From CAZQYC01 sp043746555 (GTDB lineage Bacteria; Pseudomonadota; Gammaproteobacteria; Steroidobacterales; Steroidobacteraceae): DNA of 36,844 nt. The notes below the pieces were generated by a model. The model was given only the letters and a program-made list of their open reading frames with translations. It had not been told where the DNA came from and did not search any database. Where the stretch lies: contig JAYTQU010000167.1 in assembly GCA_043746555.1 (NCBI GenBank), forward strand, positions 1-36,844, in the 5' to 3' direction. Of the stretch, positions 8,820-17,470 are shown piece by piece. The translations under genes and the position numbers were made by a program. The number at the start of each line of letters is the position of its first letter. The stretch's first letter is position 1.

Positions 8820-10270
8820 GGGCCTGGACTCGTTGCGGATAACATGAATGGTGAAGCGGCTTGTTTACTGACGCAGCGCAAATCCAAATCGATACTTGAT
8901 GCCCTATCGATATAGCGAGTCATTACTCTCGATACACAAGGATTGTTCAACTGACCATGACCTTTACCCGGCACGACGATAAGTTTCGCATTTTTGAAAC
9001 TGCGCGCTGCTTGCACGCCGAAACGCTCCGGCGTTACCGGATCGTTTTCGCCCGACAACAACAACGCGGGCACGTCACTTAAAAGCGGCGCATGAAAATC
9101 CGCATCGATGACACCGCGCGGCCACACCGAGCACATCGTCTGTAAGGTCTCGACGAAAACACGGCGCAGATAACTTCGATCGATAGTCGGGTCGTTCAAG
9201 ACCTGCTTTGAAAAAAACGGCACATCCTCGGTACATACCACGGCGTTATGCATGCCGTTGGCGATCTGTTGGTCGAGATCGCGTGACACCAGCAAGGCCT
9301 GCGCCGCAAGCGCCTGCGGACGATCTTGCGCAGCCGCGTGAATTAAATACGGCAACAATGACGCCGTATCGTCCGAATAACTATATAAACGCAATGCGGC
9401 TGCTAAATGCAGGTAGCTAAAGTCGAGCGGAGTTGCGATCGCCGTGCTTGGATCGGGGACCGTGATGCGAATCGAATGGCGAGTGAGTTGTGCGCGCAGT
9501 TGTTCCAATTCAGTGACGATATTCGGAAAGGCTTGTTGACACGCGGCTTGGCTTGTACAACGACGCAAGATCGCATCGAGCGCGCTCTGCGCAGCCGGTC
9601 CCACTTCCGGACCCAGCGCAACGCCAACGGGCACGATTCCATCGAGAACGACTGAACGAACCTGCATCGGATAACGCCGCACATAGTGTTGCGCAACTCG
9701 CGTGCCGTACGAAATCCCGTAAAGATTGATCCTTTGGTAACCGAGCGCTTTGCGAATATCGTCCATGTCGCGCACGGCAACGCTGGTGCTATAAAAACGC
9801 GGATCGCCCGCGAGATGGCGCAAGCATTCCAGCGTCGCATTCTTAATCGATGTGCTGTCGAAGCTTTCGTCTTCCAGCTCGTCCGGAAGGTTGCAATCGA
9901 GTCGGTTCGATTTTCCCGTGCCGCGCTGATCGATTACCACGAGATCGCGATCGCGTCGCAATTCATCGAACGCGCGACTACTCGATAAATAGAAATCGCT
10001 CGCCGCTTGCCCAGGTCCGCCGCTGATGATGAACACCGGGTCGGGCAATGCTTGGCGCCTTAGTGCGGAAATGATTGCTACGTGAATTCGAATGCGTTTG
10101 CTTTTCGAATCGTCGCGATTCTCGGCAACGTCAAACCACCCACAGCGAGCTCTCGCCGTCCCTGAACCGACGCTGGACTCGATGCGGCAATCCGCAAGTC
10201 GTATTGAACGGCCACTGGTTTCGGCAGAAACACTAACCGATCCGACAACCAAGCCGATCAAGCTCAACAT
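8816..10270 (-). CDS. Secreted alpha/beta hydrolase, TAP-like peptidase family
   Basis: The protein resembles tripeptidyl aminopeptidase-type alpha/beta hydrolases. Seen motifs are GGPGQAA (oxyanion region), DQRGTGKSN, the nucleophile elbow GISYGT, and a C-terminal TAP-like segment with SGENDPVTP (acid) and GKGHGQLN (histidine). ATG 10270 is chosen because it begins a clean signal peptide (MLSLIGLVVGSVSVSAET), implying export; it gives 484 aa. No clear ribosome-binding site precedes it, and a longer GTG-started form from 10390 is open. Coupling to an ABC exporter by a 4-nt overlap suggests joint handling of a peptide or envelope substrate, but the substrate is unknown. Confidence 0.85.
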   Translation of the reverse strand: MLSLIGLVVGSVSVSAETSGRSIRLADCRIESSVGSGTARARCGWFDVAENRDDSKSKRIRIHVAIISALRRQALPDPVFIISGGPGQAASDFYLSSSRAFDELRRDRDLVVIDQRGTGKSNRLDCNLPDELEDESFDSTSIKNATLECLRHLAGDPRFYSTSVAVRDMDDIRKALGYQRINLYGISYGTRVAQHYVRRYPMQVRSVVLDGIVPVGVALGPEVGPAAQSALDAILRRCTSQAACQQAFPNIVTELEQLRAQLTRHSIRITVPDPSTAIATPLDFSYLHLAAALRLYSYSDDTASLLPYLIHAAAQDRPQALAAQALLVSRDLDQQIANGMHNAVVCTEDVPFFSKQVLNDPTIDRSYLRRVFVETLQTMCSVWPRGVIDADFHAPLLSDVPALLLSGENDPVTPERFGVQAARSFKNAKLIVVPGKGHGQLNNPCVSRVMTRYIDRASSIDLDLRCVSKQAASPFMLSATSPGP

Positions 10271-10409
10271 TGTCAAAAGTCTGACGCTCAATGGTTGCTC
10301 CAGTGTCACCCAAACGCAGCCAGTGTGCGGGCCGTCGCCAACGAATGTAAAGCTCATCGCTTGCGGAGGAACAAAAGCATTAGAATTCACGGCCTGCGGA
10401 ATCTTAGCT

Positions 10410-12332
10410 ATGCACTCCCATCATTACTTTCAAGTCATTGTTATCGGCGGCGGTCACGCCGGCACCGAAGCGGCGCTCGCGTCCGCGCGAATGGGAGCGC
10501 GCACGTTGCTGCTGACGCAAAGCATCGAGACGCTCGGGCAAATGAGTTGCAATCCGGCGATCGGCGGAATCGGGAAGGGACACCTCGTCAAAGAAATTGA
10601 TGCGCTCGGTGGCGCGATGGCGCGAGCGACCGATCGTGCGGGGATTCAATTCCGTACGCTCAATGCGAGCAAGGGTCCGGCGGTGCGTGCGACGCGTGCG
10701 CAGGCGGATCGAGCTTTGTACAAGCAGGCGATCAGATCGATCTTGGAAAATCAACCGAATATTTCGATCTTTCAACAAGAGGTCGCCGATCTCATTGTCG
10801 AAGGCGACAAAGTAGTTGGCGTCGTCACGCAGGTCGGATTGGAATTTCGCGCACCGTGCGTGGTGCTAACGGTTGGCACTTTTCTCGCGGGTAAGATCCA
10901 CGTTGGACTGGCGAACTACCAGGGCGGACGCGCAGGCGATCCGCCGTCGAATCGATTGGCTGCGCGACTACGCGAATTGCCGCTTCGAGTCGGCCGACTC
11001 AAAACCGGTACGCCGCCGCGCATCGATGGCCGCACGATCGATTACTCGCAGCTCACGATTCAGCATGGCGACAATCCGGTGCCGGTGTTTTCGTACCTCG
11101 GTCGGCGCAGCGATCATCCGGCGCAATTGCCCTGTCACATCACGGCCACGAATGAACGCACGCACGAGGTCATTCGCGCCGGTTGCGATCGCTCCCCGAT
11201 GTTTACCGGCGCGATCGAAGGTGTGGGTCCGCGTTACTGTCCGTCGGTAGAAGATAAAATTCATCGCTTCGCGGACAAAGCATCGCATCAAATTTTTATC
11301 GAGCCCGAAGGCTTGAACACGCATGAGATTTATCCCAATGGAATCTCCACCAGCTTGCCGTACGACGTGCAGTTGGATCTGGTGCGTTCGATCAAAGGGT
11401 TCGAGCGCGCGCATATCACGAGACCCGGTTATGCGATTGAATACGATTACTTCGATCCACGCGATTTGCAGTACACACTCGAAACCAAACACATCGGCGG
11501 TTTGTACTTTGCCGGTCAGATCAATGGCACCACCGGATACGAAGAAGCCGCGGCACAAGGATTACTCGCCGGTATCAATGCCGCACTTAAAGTGCAAGAC
11601 AAAACCCCCTGGTGGCCAAAGCGTAGCGAAGCCTATCTCGGCGTGCTCGTCGACGATCTCATCACGCGCGGCACGAACGAACCGTATCGTATGTTTACCA
11701 GTCGGGCGGAGTATCGACTTTCCCTTCGCGAAGACAACGCCGATGCGCGCCTCACGCCGAAGGGTCGCGAAGTGGGGTTGATTGACGATGAACGCTGGGC
11801 CTTTTTCGAAAGCAAGCGCGTTGCAGTCGAGACGGAAATCGCACGACTCAAAGATATTTCAGTACAGCCATATCATGTGACCGACGAACAAGCCGTTGCG
11901 ATCTTCGGTGCGCCGCTCACACGCGACGCCAAAGCATTCGAGTTGTTACGCCGTCCCGAAGTGGCGTATCACTCGCTGGTCAGCATCGAAAGCATCGGCG
12001 CGCCGCAACTCATCGACGATGAGCGTTTGGTCGAGCAACTCGCAACGCAGATCGATGTACAAGCCAAGTACACCGGTTATATAGATCGTCAATCGGAAGA
12101 AATCGAGCGTCACGCCAAGCACGAAGGCACGACGCTGCCCGGCGACCTCAACTACAAAGAGGTATTGGGATTGTCGAATGAAGTACGGCAACGATTGAGT
12201 GAAGCCAGGCCGACGACGCTCGGTCAAGCCGGGCGAGTGCCGGGCGTCACGCCTGCGGCGATTTCCCTGTTATTGGTACACTTGAAACGTCGTGCACTCG
12301 GCACTAGGTATCCGTTGATTAACTGCCAATGA
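10410..12332 (+). CDS. mnmG: tRNA uridine-5-carboxymethylaminomethyl synthesis protein MnmG (GidA)
   Basis: MnmG is the FAD- and NADH-dependent partner of MnmE in wobble-uridine modification. The 640-aa product starts MHSHHYFQVIVIGGGHAGTE, placing the FAD-binding GGGHAGTEAA at residues 13-22. It shows further family blocks GTFLAGKIHVG, YCPSVEDKI, HEIYPNGIS and GTTGYEEAAAQGL, and a C-terminal helical domain for MnmE and tRNA contact. ATG 10410 matches the family start; the upstream in-frame extension to 10092 is antisense to the hydrolase gene. rsmG, often the next gene in related bacteria, lies 4.5 kb away here. Confidence 0.97.
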   Translation: MHSHHYFQVIVIGGGHAGTEAALASARMGARTLLLTQSIETLGQMSCNPAIGGIGKGHLVKEIDALGGAMARATDRAGIQFRTLNASKGPAVRATRAQADRALYKQAIRSILENQPNISIFQQEVADLIVEGDKVVGVVTQVGLEFRAPCVVLTVGTFLAGKIHVGLANYQGGRAGDPPSNRLAARLRELPLRVGRLKTGTPPRIDGRTIDYSQLTIQHGDNPVPVFSYLGRRSDHPAQLPCHITATNERTHEVIRAGCDRSPMFTGAIEGVGPRYCPSVEDKIHRFADKASHQIFIEPEGLNTHEIYPNGISTSLPYDVQLDLVRSIKGFERAHITRPGYAIEYDYFDPRDLQYTLETKHIGGLYFAGQINGTTGYEEAAAQGLLAGINAALKVQDKTPWWPKRSEAYLGVLVDDLITRGTNEPYRMFTSRAEYRLSLREDNADARLTPKGREVGLIDDERWAFFESKRVAVETEIARLKDISVQPYHVTDEQAVAIFGAPLTRDAKAFELLRRPEVAYHSLVSIESIGAPQLIDDERLVEQLATQIDVQAKYTGYIDRQSEEIERHAKHEGTTLPGDLNYKEVLGLSNEVRQRLSEARPTTLGQAGRVPGVTPAAISLLLVHLKRRALGTRYPLINCQ

Positions 12333-12340
12333 TAGTGTTT

Positions 12341-12591
12341 GTGGCTTCGCAAGCCTTTGTCCTATGACGCCGCGAAATCCCCGACGGGGGACGCGCGATG
12401 CCACCCTGCAGAGATGGTAGCCTGCGCATTGGGCAACGCTTACCTGGATAGCAAGCTGTCTAACGGTGTAGTTGCCGGTTCATCGCCAATTACCCCCAGC
12501 ACATTTCGCGATGGACTTCACAGATTGGTCGCGTGGCGAGATCCATCGTCGAAGTTTAAACATTAGTCGCGACTTGCGGCACCGGCGTCGC
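12341..12591. other. Non-coding stretch with four nested inverted-repeat domains
   Basis: The 344-bp gap between mnmG and the NfeD-like gene has no convincing ORF. It contains four hairpin domains in series. Domain 1: GTGGC (12341-12345) with GCCAC (12400-12404), enclosing CGCG/CGCG and TCCCC/GGGGA (12378-12391). Domain 2: GGCAAC (12432-12437) with GTTGCC (12471-12476), enclosing ATAGC/GCTGT. Domain 3: CGATGGA (12509-12515) with TCCATCG (12542-12548), enclosing TCGC/GCGA. Domain 4: GCGAC (12569-12573) with GTCGC (12587-12591). This may be a structured RNA or long 3' leader, but some stems could arise by chance. Confidence 0.3.
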
Positions 12592-12676
12592 TTTAGGGCT
12601 GTGAACGCCTTCATCATTTCCGTGCAATAGAACTGTTAAGTTGTCCATCCATAAAATTTAATACATCGACCCACCA

Positions 12677-12964
12677 ATGACTTGGTTTTTGATCTTCGCC
12701 GGTACTGTTTTTGCGCTGTATTTTTGGCGTCAATATCGTATCCGACAAGCTGAGTTGAACAGCCCTTTTGCCGAACATCGCCAGGGAATGCGCTATATAG
12801 GCGAGTCGCTCACATTGGAAAAGCCGATTCATAACAACAACGGGCGCATCTATCTTGGCAATCGCGAGTGGGACGTTCGCGGCCCCAACTTACCGGTGGG
12901 TTCGCGGGTGCGAGTGACCGGCGTCGACGGTTCCGTTCTATTGGTCGATCGAACCGCCGCGTAG
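12677..12964 (+). CDS. Small NfeD-like membrane protein
   Basis: This 95-aa protein has one N-terminal hydrophobic segment (about 2-18, TWFLIFAGTVFALYFW) and a C-terminal OB-fold-like domain with RIYLGNREWDVRG and LPVGSRVRVTGVDG. That pattern is typical of the NfeD C-terminal domain and the YbbK-type short proteins, which often assist SPFH/stomatin-type membrane proteins. No stomatin gene is adjacent, so its partner is not known from this window. The upstream region holds the inverted-repeat block described separately. It faces the SIMPL gene convergently across 132 bp. Confidence 0.75.
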   Translation: MTWFLIFAGTVFALYFWRQYRIRQAELNSPFAEHRQGMRYIGESLTLEKPIHNNNGRIYLGNREWDVRGPNLPVGSRVRVTGVDGSVLLVDRTAA

Positions 12965-12997
12965 GAATTCGCGTTAGCCAAAAGATACAAGGAATCT

Positions 12998-13037
12998 GAT
13001 CGCGACAGCAAACGCAACTGTCGGCGGAAGCGCGATC
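12998..13037. terminator. Imperfect hairpin between convergent genes
   Basis: GATCGCG (12998-13004) pairs with CGCGATC (13031-13037), and directly inside them GACAG (13004-13008) with CTGTC (13018-13022), with an 8-nt bulge on the 3' side. It sits between the convergent NfeD-like and SIMPL genes, where a bidirectional terminator is expected, but it lacks a clear T-run. Confidence 0.35.
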
Positions 13038-13096
13038 GCCAAATTCGCATTGCACAACACGGCTTGATAACAACGCGCCGCGCTTTTGTTTCTGCG

Positions 13097-13819
13097 TTAG
13101 CGATTCTTCTCCACGATCAAATCGTAGGTCACGCGCACCGACGCACTGAAAGTCAATTGTCCTGTTTGATAGGTAGCGGCACGGTGGCTATCGGAACTCG
13201 CAGCACGCGCCATCACGGCTTGATTGCTAACGATTGGAATCGGTCTGTACGTCACCGACGAATCGATAGTGCGTACCGGACCAAGCGAAGCTTTCGCTGC
13301 GCGTGCGACGGCTTCGGCGTTAAGGCGTGCATCGTCGATGGCAAGCGACATCGCTTCACGTTCCAAATCACGGCGGCGGCTGGATTCCAAAAGAGGATCG
13401 CCGACTTGATTCGCGCCAAGACTCACCGCGCGTTCCAGTAGTAATCCTAGTTTGTCCAAATCGCGCACCACGATTTCAGCTTGTCGCAATACGTAATAGT
13501 CGATGAGACGCCGTTCGCGGCCGGCGTTATTCCAATCGTATTCGGGTTGGACCGTGAGACGCGTGGTGCGGACATCCTTGGGGTCGATTTTGAGTTCGCG
13601 TGTCAGTTTGAGCAGCGCGTCGATCTTGTGAGCGACGTCATTACGCGCCGTTTCCAGTTGTGGTTTGCGGGCTTCGATACCCAAGGTTAGCGAGGCGCGA
13701 TCGGGTTCGGAAAGCACTTCGGCGGAACCCGTTACTTGCACAGTGCGAGGTATCTCCTGAGCGGAAACCCCGCTGCCGACCAGAATGGACGTCATGAACA
13801 AGATGGATATCGCACGCAT
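13097..13819 (-). CDS. SIMPL-domain (DUF541) periplasmic protein
   Basis: The 240-aa product starts MRAISILFMTSILVGSGVSA, a clear signal peptide with likely cleavage before QE, so it is probably periplasmic. The mature part has the SIMPL pattern: RTVQVTGSAEVLSEPDRASLTLGIEA near the N-terminus, DVRTTRLTVQPEYDW in the middle, and a C-terminal FSASVRVTYDL strand. The family is widespread (E. coli YggE is a member) and linked to oxidative stress or envelope functions, without a defined reaction. ATG 13819 is preceded by GGAGG at ideal spacing, which settles the start over an upstream in-frame ATG at 13897. Confidence 0.88.
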   Translation of the reverse strand: MRAISILFMTSILVGSGVSAQEIPRTVQVTGSAEVLSEPDRASLTLGIEARKPQLETARNDVAHKIDALLKLTRELKIDPKDVRTTRLTVQPEYDWNNAGRERRLIDYYVLRQAEIVVRDLDKLGLLLERAVSLGANQVGDPLLESSRRRDLEREAMSLAIDDARLNAEAVARAAKASLGPVRTIDSSVTYRPIPIVSNQAVMARAASSDSHRAATYQTGQLTFSASVRVTYDLIVEKNR

Positions 13820-14086
13820 AAAGCCTCCAGTAACGACCACCACCGTAGACTTAATCAAACTCGGCTTGAGCATACGGCGATTCGAGCATATTGACACTGC
13901 ACCCCGAACTGCAACTTCGAATTTTCCTTCGCGGCCATTTCCGCTACCATTGCGCCCCCGTTTTGACTGGCCGTCGGCGTAGCAGCGCAGATCGACGTCG
14001 CGATCATTCTTATGACCGCAACCGTAACCGCATTCCGATGGCTATTGGACCGCACGGCCTGCAAATCATTCTGTTCGGAGTTGGCT

Positions 14087-14713
14087 ATGAAATTGCGATT
14101 GTATTGGATGGTGTTCGGTTTGAGCCTCGCGAGTATGGCGTCCGTTTGCTACGCCGAGGACGCAGCGTTGGTGAAGAACGGTAAGGTGTTGGCTTACACC
14201 TGCCATGGATGCCATGGCATCGAAGGTTACAAAAACGCCTATCCAACTTACAGCGTCCCCAAAGTGGGCGGCCAACACGCAAAATATCTGCACGACGCCT
14301 TGAAAGAATATGCAAGCGGCGATCGCGCTCACAGCACCATGCACGCACAAGCGGCATCGCTCTCGGATCAAGATTTCGAGGCGATTACGGCATTTTTCCA
14401 AGGGTCCGGGCCAAGCTCCGCAAGTGCAGTCGTCGGTACACCGCCGCCTTCGACCGCAATGTGCGTCACCTGTCATGGTAGCAATGGAGTCGGAATTTCT
14501 CCTGACTATCCGATTTTGGCCGGCCAACATCGCGATTTCCTTGAACAAGCGTTGCACGATTACAAAAGCGGTAAACGGAAAAACCCTGTCATGACGGGCA
14601 TGGCCGCACAGATCAAGGACGAAGATATTCCAATGATCGCCGCGTTTTTCGCTAAGCAATCGTCGCCACTTTGCGCGACCGACAAGATTCGCGAGAACGG
14701 GAAGTGTCAGTAA
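14087..14713 (+). CDS. Diheme cytochrome c (c4-like)
   Basis: The 208-aa precursor has a signal peptide (1-23, ending VCYA) and two cytochrome c domains. Haem-binding CxxCH motifs are CHGCH (39-43) and CVTCH (126-130). Likely axial methionines are M85 and M169 or M172. Two similar halves of about 90 residues with GGQHAKYL and AGQHRDFL blocks are the hallmark of cytochrome c4, a periplasmic carrier feeding terminal oxidases. ATG 14087 is chosen because CGGAG precedes it by 6 nt and a signal peptide follows; an in-frame ATG at 14012 adds an unlikely leader. A C-terminal pair of cysteines (CATDKIRENGKC) is present. Confidence 0.9.
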   Translation: MKLRLYWMVFGLSLASMASVCYAEDAALVKNGKVLAYTCHGCHGIEGYKNAYPTYSVPKVGGQHAKYLHDALKEYASGDRAHSTMHAQAASLSDQDFEAITAFFQGSGPSSASAVVGTPPPSTAMCVTCHGSNGVGISPDYPILAGQHRDFLEQALHDYKSGKRKNPVMTGMAAQIKDEDIPMIAAFFAKQSSPLCATDKIRENGKCQ

Positions 14714-14724
14714 GGGGTGTAGAC

Positions 14725-14756
14725 CACCGGCCAACTGGCTGCTGGCAACTTGCCGG
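14725..14756 (+). repeat. Heptamer repeat, 5' arm (cytochrome c / MBL gap)
   Basis: Units based on CAACTGG and CTGCTGG recur with CTGG or CTTG at 14735, 14742 and 14749, an exact 7-nt period. The arm is partly complementary to the block at 14822-14853, giving a hairpin with one indel. The intrinsic terminator at 14773-14791 sits in its loop. Confidence 0.6.
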
Positions 14757-14772
14757 AAACAGATTGAAAGCG

Positions 14773-14799
14773 GGCCGGGCTCTTCCCGGCCTTGTTGTT
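14773..14799 (+). terminator. Intrinsic terminator after cytochrome c gene
   Basis: A perfect 7-bp stem GGCCGGG/CCCGGCC (14773-14779 with 14785-14791) and a 5-nt loop is followed by a T-rich TTGTTGTTT tail. This fits a rho-independent terminator for the plus-strand cytochrome gene. Confidence 0.7.
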
Positions 14800-14821
14800 T
14801 ATAGTTGTAGATTCTTGTCAT

Positions 14822-14853
14822 GCTCTGGCCAGCCGCCAGTTGACCAGTAGGCC
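14822..14853 (+). repeat. Heptamer repeat, 3' arm (cytochrome c / MBL gap)
   Basis: The block begins GCTCTGGCC and repeats CCAG at 14829, 14836 and 14844 (spacing 7 and 8). Its complement resembles the 5' arm at 14725-14756. It shares words with the repeat between hemH and the VOC gene at 36236-36270, including the GGCCAGAGC end. Confidence 0.6.
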
Positions 14854-14861
14854 GTTCCACC

Positions 14862-15779
14862 ATGACCATCATTGCTATCGACGCGCATTACATCCGGCCA
14901 AAGCTGGCGGCGGTGCATCTCATCGTGGAGAACGGCCGTGCGGCGTTTGTCGATACCGGCGCGAATCGATCCGTGCCTTTTGTGCTCGATGCACTGAAGC
15001 AACATGGACTTTCACCAAGCACTGTCGACTACGTTTTTCTCACGCATGTACATCTCGATCACGCCGGCGGTGCAGGTACGTTGATGCAGGCGTTGCCGAA
15101 TGCAAAATGCGTACTGCATCCGCGTGGCGCGCGGCACATGATCGATCCAACAAAATTGGTTGCCGCTTCCAAAGAAGTTTACGGAGAACGGCGCTTTAAT
15201 TCGCTTTATGGCGATCTGGTTCCGATTCCGGCCGATCGCGTGATCGTTGTCGAAGATGGCGACCGTTTGAACCTCAGTGGTCGCGAATTCGAATTCATTC
15301 ACACTCCCGGCCACGCCAATCATCATTACTGCATCGTAGATAAAGTGGGCAGCGTAATTTTCTCCGGAGATACTTTCGGTATGTCGTATCGTGAACTCGA
15401 TACCGAAAACGGCGCGTTCATCATGCCGATCACCACGCCTTCGCAATTCGATCCGGAAGCCGCGCACAAGTCGATTGATCGACTGATGAGTTACCAGCCG
15501 CGCGCGATTTACGTGACTCACTACAGCCGCGTTGAAGGCTTGACGAAACTTGCTGCCGATATGCACGAACAAATCGACGGATACGTGTCCATTGCAAAAA
15601 AACACGCAGCTAGTTCCCATCGAACACAACTCATGATCGCAGACTTAACGAACTTCATCTTCGAGCGCTTGGATCGTCATGGCGTAAGCAAGGATGAAGC
15701 GTTTCGCCACGAGCTGCTCGACGGTGATATCAAGCTCAATGTCCAGGGGTTGGACGTGTGGCTGCAACAGCAGGCATGA
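14862..15779 (+). CDS. Metallo-beta-lactamase fold hydrolase
   Basis: The 305-aa protein has the MBL-fold metal motif THVHLDHAGG (61-70; H62, H64, D66, H67), a later HTPGHANHH block and FSGDTFG, which together give a dinuclear metal site. After the MBL core (about 1-215) comes a helical C-terminal region of about 90 residues. Similar proteins hydrolyse thioesters or lactones, but the substrate cannot be read here. It lies 32 bp upstream of an AcuI-type oxidoreductase on the same strand, so the two may form an operon. No signal peptide is seen, so it should be cytoplasmic. Confidence 0.85.
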   Translation: MTIIAIDAHYIRPKLAAVHLIVENGRAAFVDTGANRSVPFVLDALKQHGLSPSTVDYVFLTHVHLDHAGGAGTLMQALPNAKCVLHPRGARHMIDPTKLVAASKEVYGERRFNSLYGDLVPIPADRVIVVEDGDRLNLSGREFEFIHTPGHANHHYCIVDKVGSVIFSGDTFGMSYRELDTENGAFIMPITTPSQFDPEAAHKSIDRLMSYQPRAIYVTHYSRVEGLTKLAADMHEQIDGYVSIAKKHAASSHRTQLMIADLTNFIFERLDRHGVSKDEAFRHELLDGDIKLNVQGLDVWLQQQA

Positions 15780-15811
15780 TTCGGCATCCACTTTCGCTTC
15801 ACGAGATTTCC

Positions 15812-16798
15812 ATGAATAATTTCCGAGCATTCCGCATTCATCAACAAGACGGCAAAATCGTTGCGCGCATCGACACCATTACGCTCGACGATCTCACGCC
15901 CGGCGAAGTGGTAATCAAGGTCGCGTACTCGGACATCAATTACAAGGATGCGTTGGCGGCAACGGGTCCTGGAAAAATTCTGCGCAAGTATCCGTTGGTC
16001 GGTGGCATCGATCTCGCGGGCGAAGTCGTGAGTTCGTCCGACCCGCAATTCAAACCTGGTCAAGCGGTGCTTGTCACTGGTGGGTTGTTGAGCGAAACTT
16101 TCGATGGAGGTTACGCGGAATACGCACGAGTAAAAGCAGATTTAGTTATTCCGATGCCGCAAGGACTTGATGCGCGTACCTCGATGGTGATCGGCACTGC
16201 GGGATTTACGGCGGCGTTGGCGATTCATCGCATGGAACAAAACGGCTTGAATCCGACTCAAGGCGAAGTGCTGGTCAATGGCGCAACCGGCGGTGTGGGC
16301 AGCATGGCCATCGACATGTTGTCCGGTCGCGGTTACGACGTTGTCGCGCTTACCGGCAAAAAAGAATCCGAAAGTTATCTCAAACAACTTGGCGCAAAAC
16401 GCATTTTGCTACGCAGCGAATTGCAGATCGGCACCAAGCCGATGGAAGCGCAGCTATGGGCAGGTGCAATCGATAACTTGGGCGGCGATGTACTAAGTTG
16501 GCTGATTCGCACCACCAAAGATTGGGGCACCGTCGCAAGTGTCGGAATGGCGCAGAGTGGCGAACTCAAAGGCACGGTATTTCCTTTCATTCTGCGCGGA
16601 GTAAGTTTGGTTGGTGCAAATTCCGTCACCATTCCGCGCGCACCGCGTCTTGCCGTGTGGCAACGCATTGCTTCCGATCTGAAACCCCGGCATCTCGATG
16701 TGATTGGTGCACGCACTGTCACGTTGGAAGATTTACCGACTGCGTTCGACGGCTACATTAAAGGCACAGTCACAGGCCGAACGGTGGTGAAGATTTGA
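15812..16798 (+). CDS. NAD(P)H-dependent quinone oxidoreductase, YhdH/AcuI family
   Basis: This 328-aa medium-chain dehydrogenase/reductase belongs to the YhdH/AcuI branch, whose studied members reduce acrylyl-CoA to propionyl-CoA with NADPH. Seen blocks are YSDINYKDALAATG (N-terminal catalytic domain), GGIDLAGEV, GTAGFTAALA, and the nucleotide-binding GATGGVGSMA. There is no structural zinc cluster, as expected of this branch. ATG 15812 begins MNNFRAFRI, a typical family start; the in-frame upstream ATG overlaps the MBL gene. It is followed 15 bp later by rsmG. Confidence 0.9.
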   Translation: MNNFRAFRIHQQDGKIVARIDTITLDDLTPGEVVIKVAYSDINYKDALAATGPGKILRKYPLVGGIDLAGEVVSSSDPQFKPGQAVLVTGGLLSETFDGGYAEYARVKADLVIPMPQGLDARTSMVIGTAGFTAALAIHRMEQNGLNPTQGEVLVNGATGGVGSMAIDMLSGRGYDVVALTGKKESESYLKQLGAKRILLRSELQIGTKPMEAQLWAGAIDNLGGDVLSWLIRTTKDWGTVASVGMAQSGELKGTVFPFILRGVSLVGANSVTIPRAPRLAVWQRIASDLKPRHLDVIGARTVTLEDLPTAFDGYIKGTVTGRTVVKI

Positions 16799-16813
16799 GT
16801 TGCGATTCGATTT

Positions 16814-17470
16814 GTGATTAACACTCTGCAAGATGGCGCTGCCGAACTCGGTGTTGTGCTCACCGACGAGCAAGCCGCGAAACTGATTCGCTTACTCGAC
16901 GAACTCGACGATTGGAATCAGCGCATGAATCTCACCGCGATTCGCGAACGCTCACAGCAGATCGCCAAGCATTTGCTCGATAGTTTGTCGATTCAGGAAT
17001 TCCTTCGCGGCGCGCGCATCGCGGACATCGGTACCGGCGCGGGATTTCCGGGATTACCGTTGGCGTTGGTGAATCCGGATAAGAAATTTACGTTGATCGA
17101 TTCGGTGGCGAAGAAGCTTCGCTTTGTCGATCACGCCGCGCAAGTCATGGGGCTGACCAACGTCACAACGTTGCACTCGCGCGCCGAAGCGATCAGTCTC
17201 AAAGATCGTAACGCACCGCGCTTCGAATGCGTCGTTGCCCGCGCAGTTGGTCCAATTGAAATGTTGGTGAAGTCGAGCGGCCACTTGCTGTTCGGCGGCG
17301 GACGGCTGCTCGCGATGAAGGGCAAACGGCCGGATGAAGAGCTAAAAAGTCTTCCCACCGGCTGGAAAGTCGCACAGATTCACAGGCTCAAGGTGCCGGG
17401 TCTGGACGAGGAGCGGCATCTTGTGGAAATCTGGCGCTCGCATGACAAGGCTGTAGACTGTAGGCCGTAG
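16814..17470 (+). CDS. rsmG: 16S rRNA (guanine527-N7)-methyltransferase RsmG (GidB)
   Basis: RsmG methylates N7 of G527 in the 530 loop of 16S rRNA using S-adenosylmethionine; its loss gives low-level streptomycin resistance in other bacteria. The 218-aa product has the SAM motif DIGTGAGFPGLPLAL and upstream WNQRMNLTAIR, both diagnostic. The start is GTG, 15 bp after the preceding gene. The last residues (KAVDCRP) and the TAG stop are encoded by the GGCTGTA-type heptamer repeat that fills the rsmG-parA gap, so the C-terminal tail appears to be repeat-derived. Confidence 0.95.
   Translation: MINTLQDGAAELGVVLTDEQAAKLIRLLDELDDWNQRMNLTAIRERSQQIAKHLLDSLSIQEFLRGARIADIGTGAGFPGLPLALVNPDKKFTLIDSVAKKLRFVDHAAQVMGLTNVTTLHSRAEAISLKDRNAPRFECVVARAVGPIEMLVKSSGHLLFGGGRLLAMKGKRPDEELKSLPTGWKVAQIHRLKVPGLDEERHLVEIWRSHDKAVDCRP

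Noticed and set aside
12450..12460. GTCTAAC resembling an integron attC core
   Set aside because: No partner GTTRRRY site at the right distance and no integrase or cassette genes are present.
12339..12566. A 75-codon ORF after mnmG
   Set aside because: It has no ribosome-binding site or family similarity, and it runs through several inverted repeats.
12341..12591. A possible 6S RNA, RNase P RNA or tmRNA in the mnmG-NfeD gap
   Set aside because: I could not align the conserved sequence blocks of these RNAs; only generic hairpins are visible.
14725..14853. CRISPR-like array because of short tandem units
   Set aside because: The units are 7 nt without spacers and form inverted arms, unlike CRISPR repeats; no cas genes are present.
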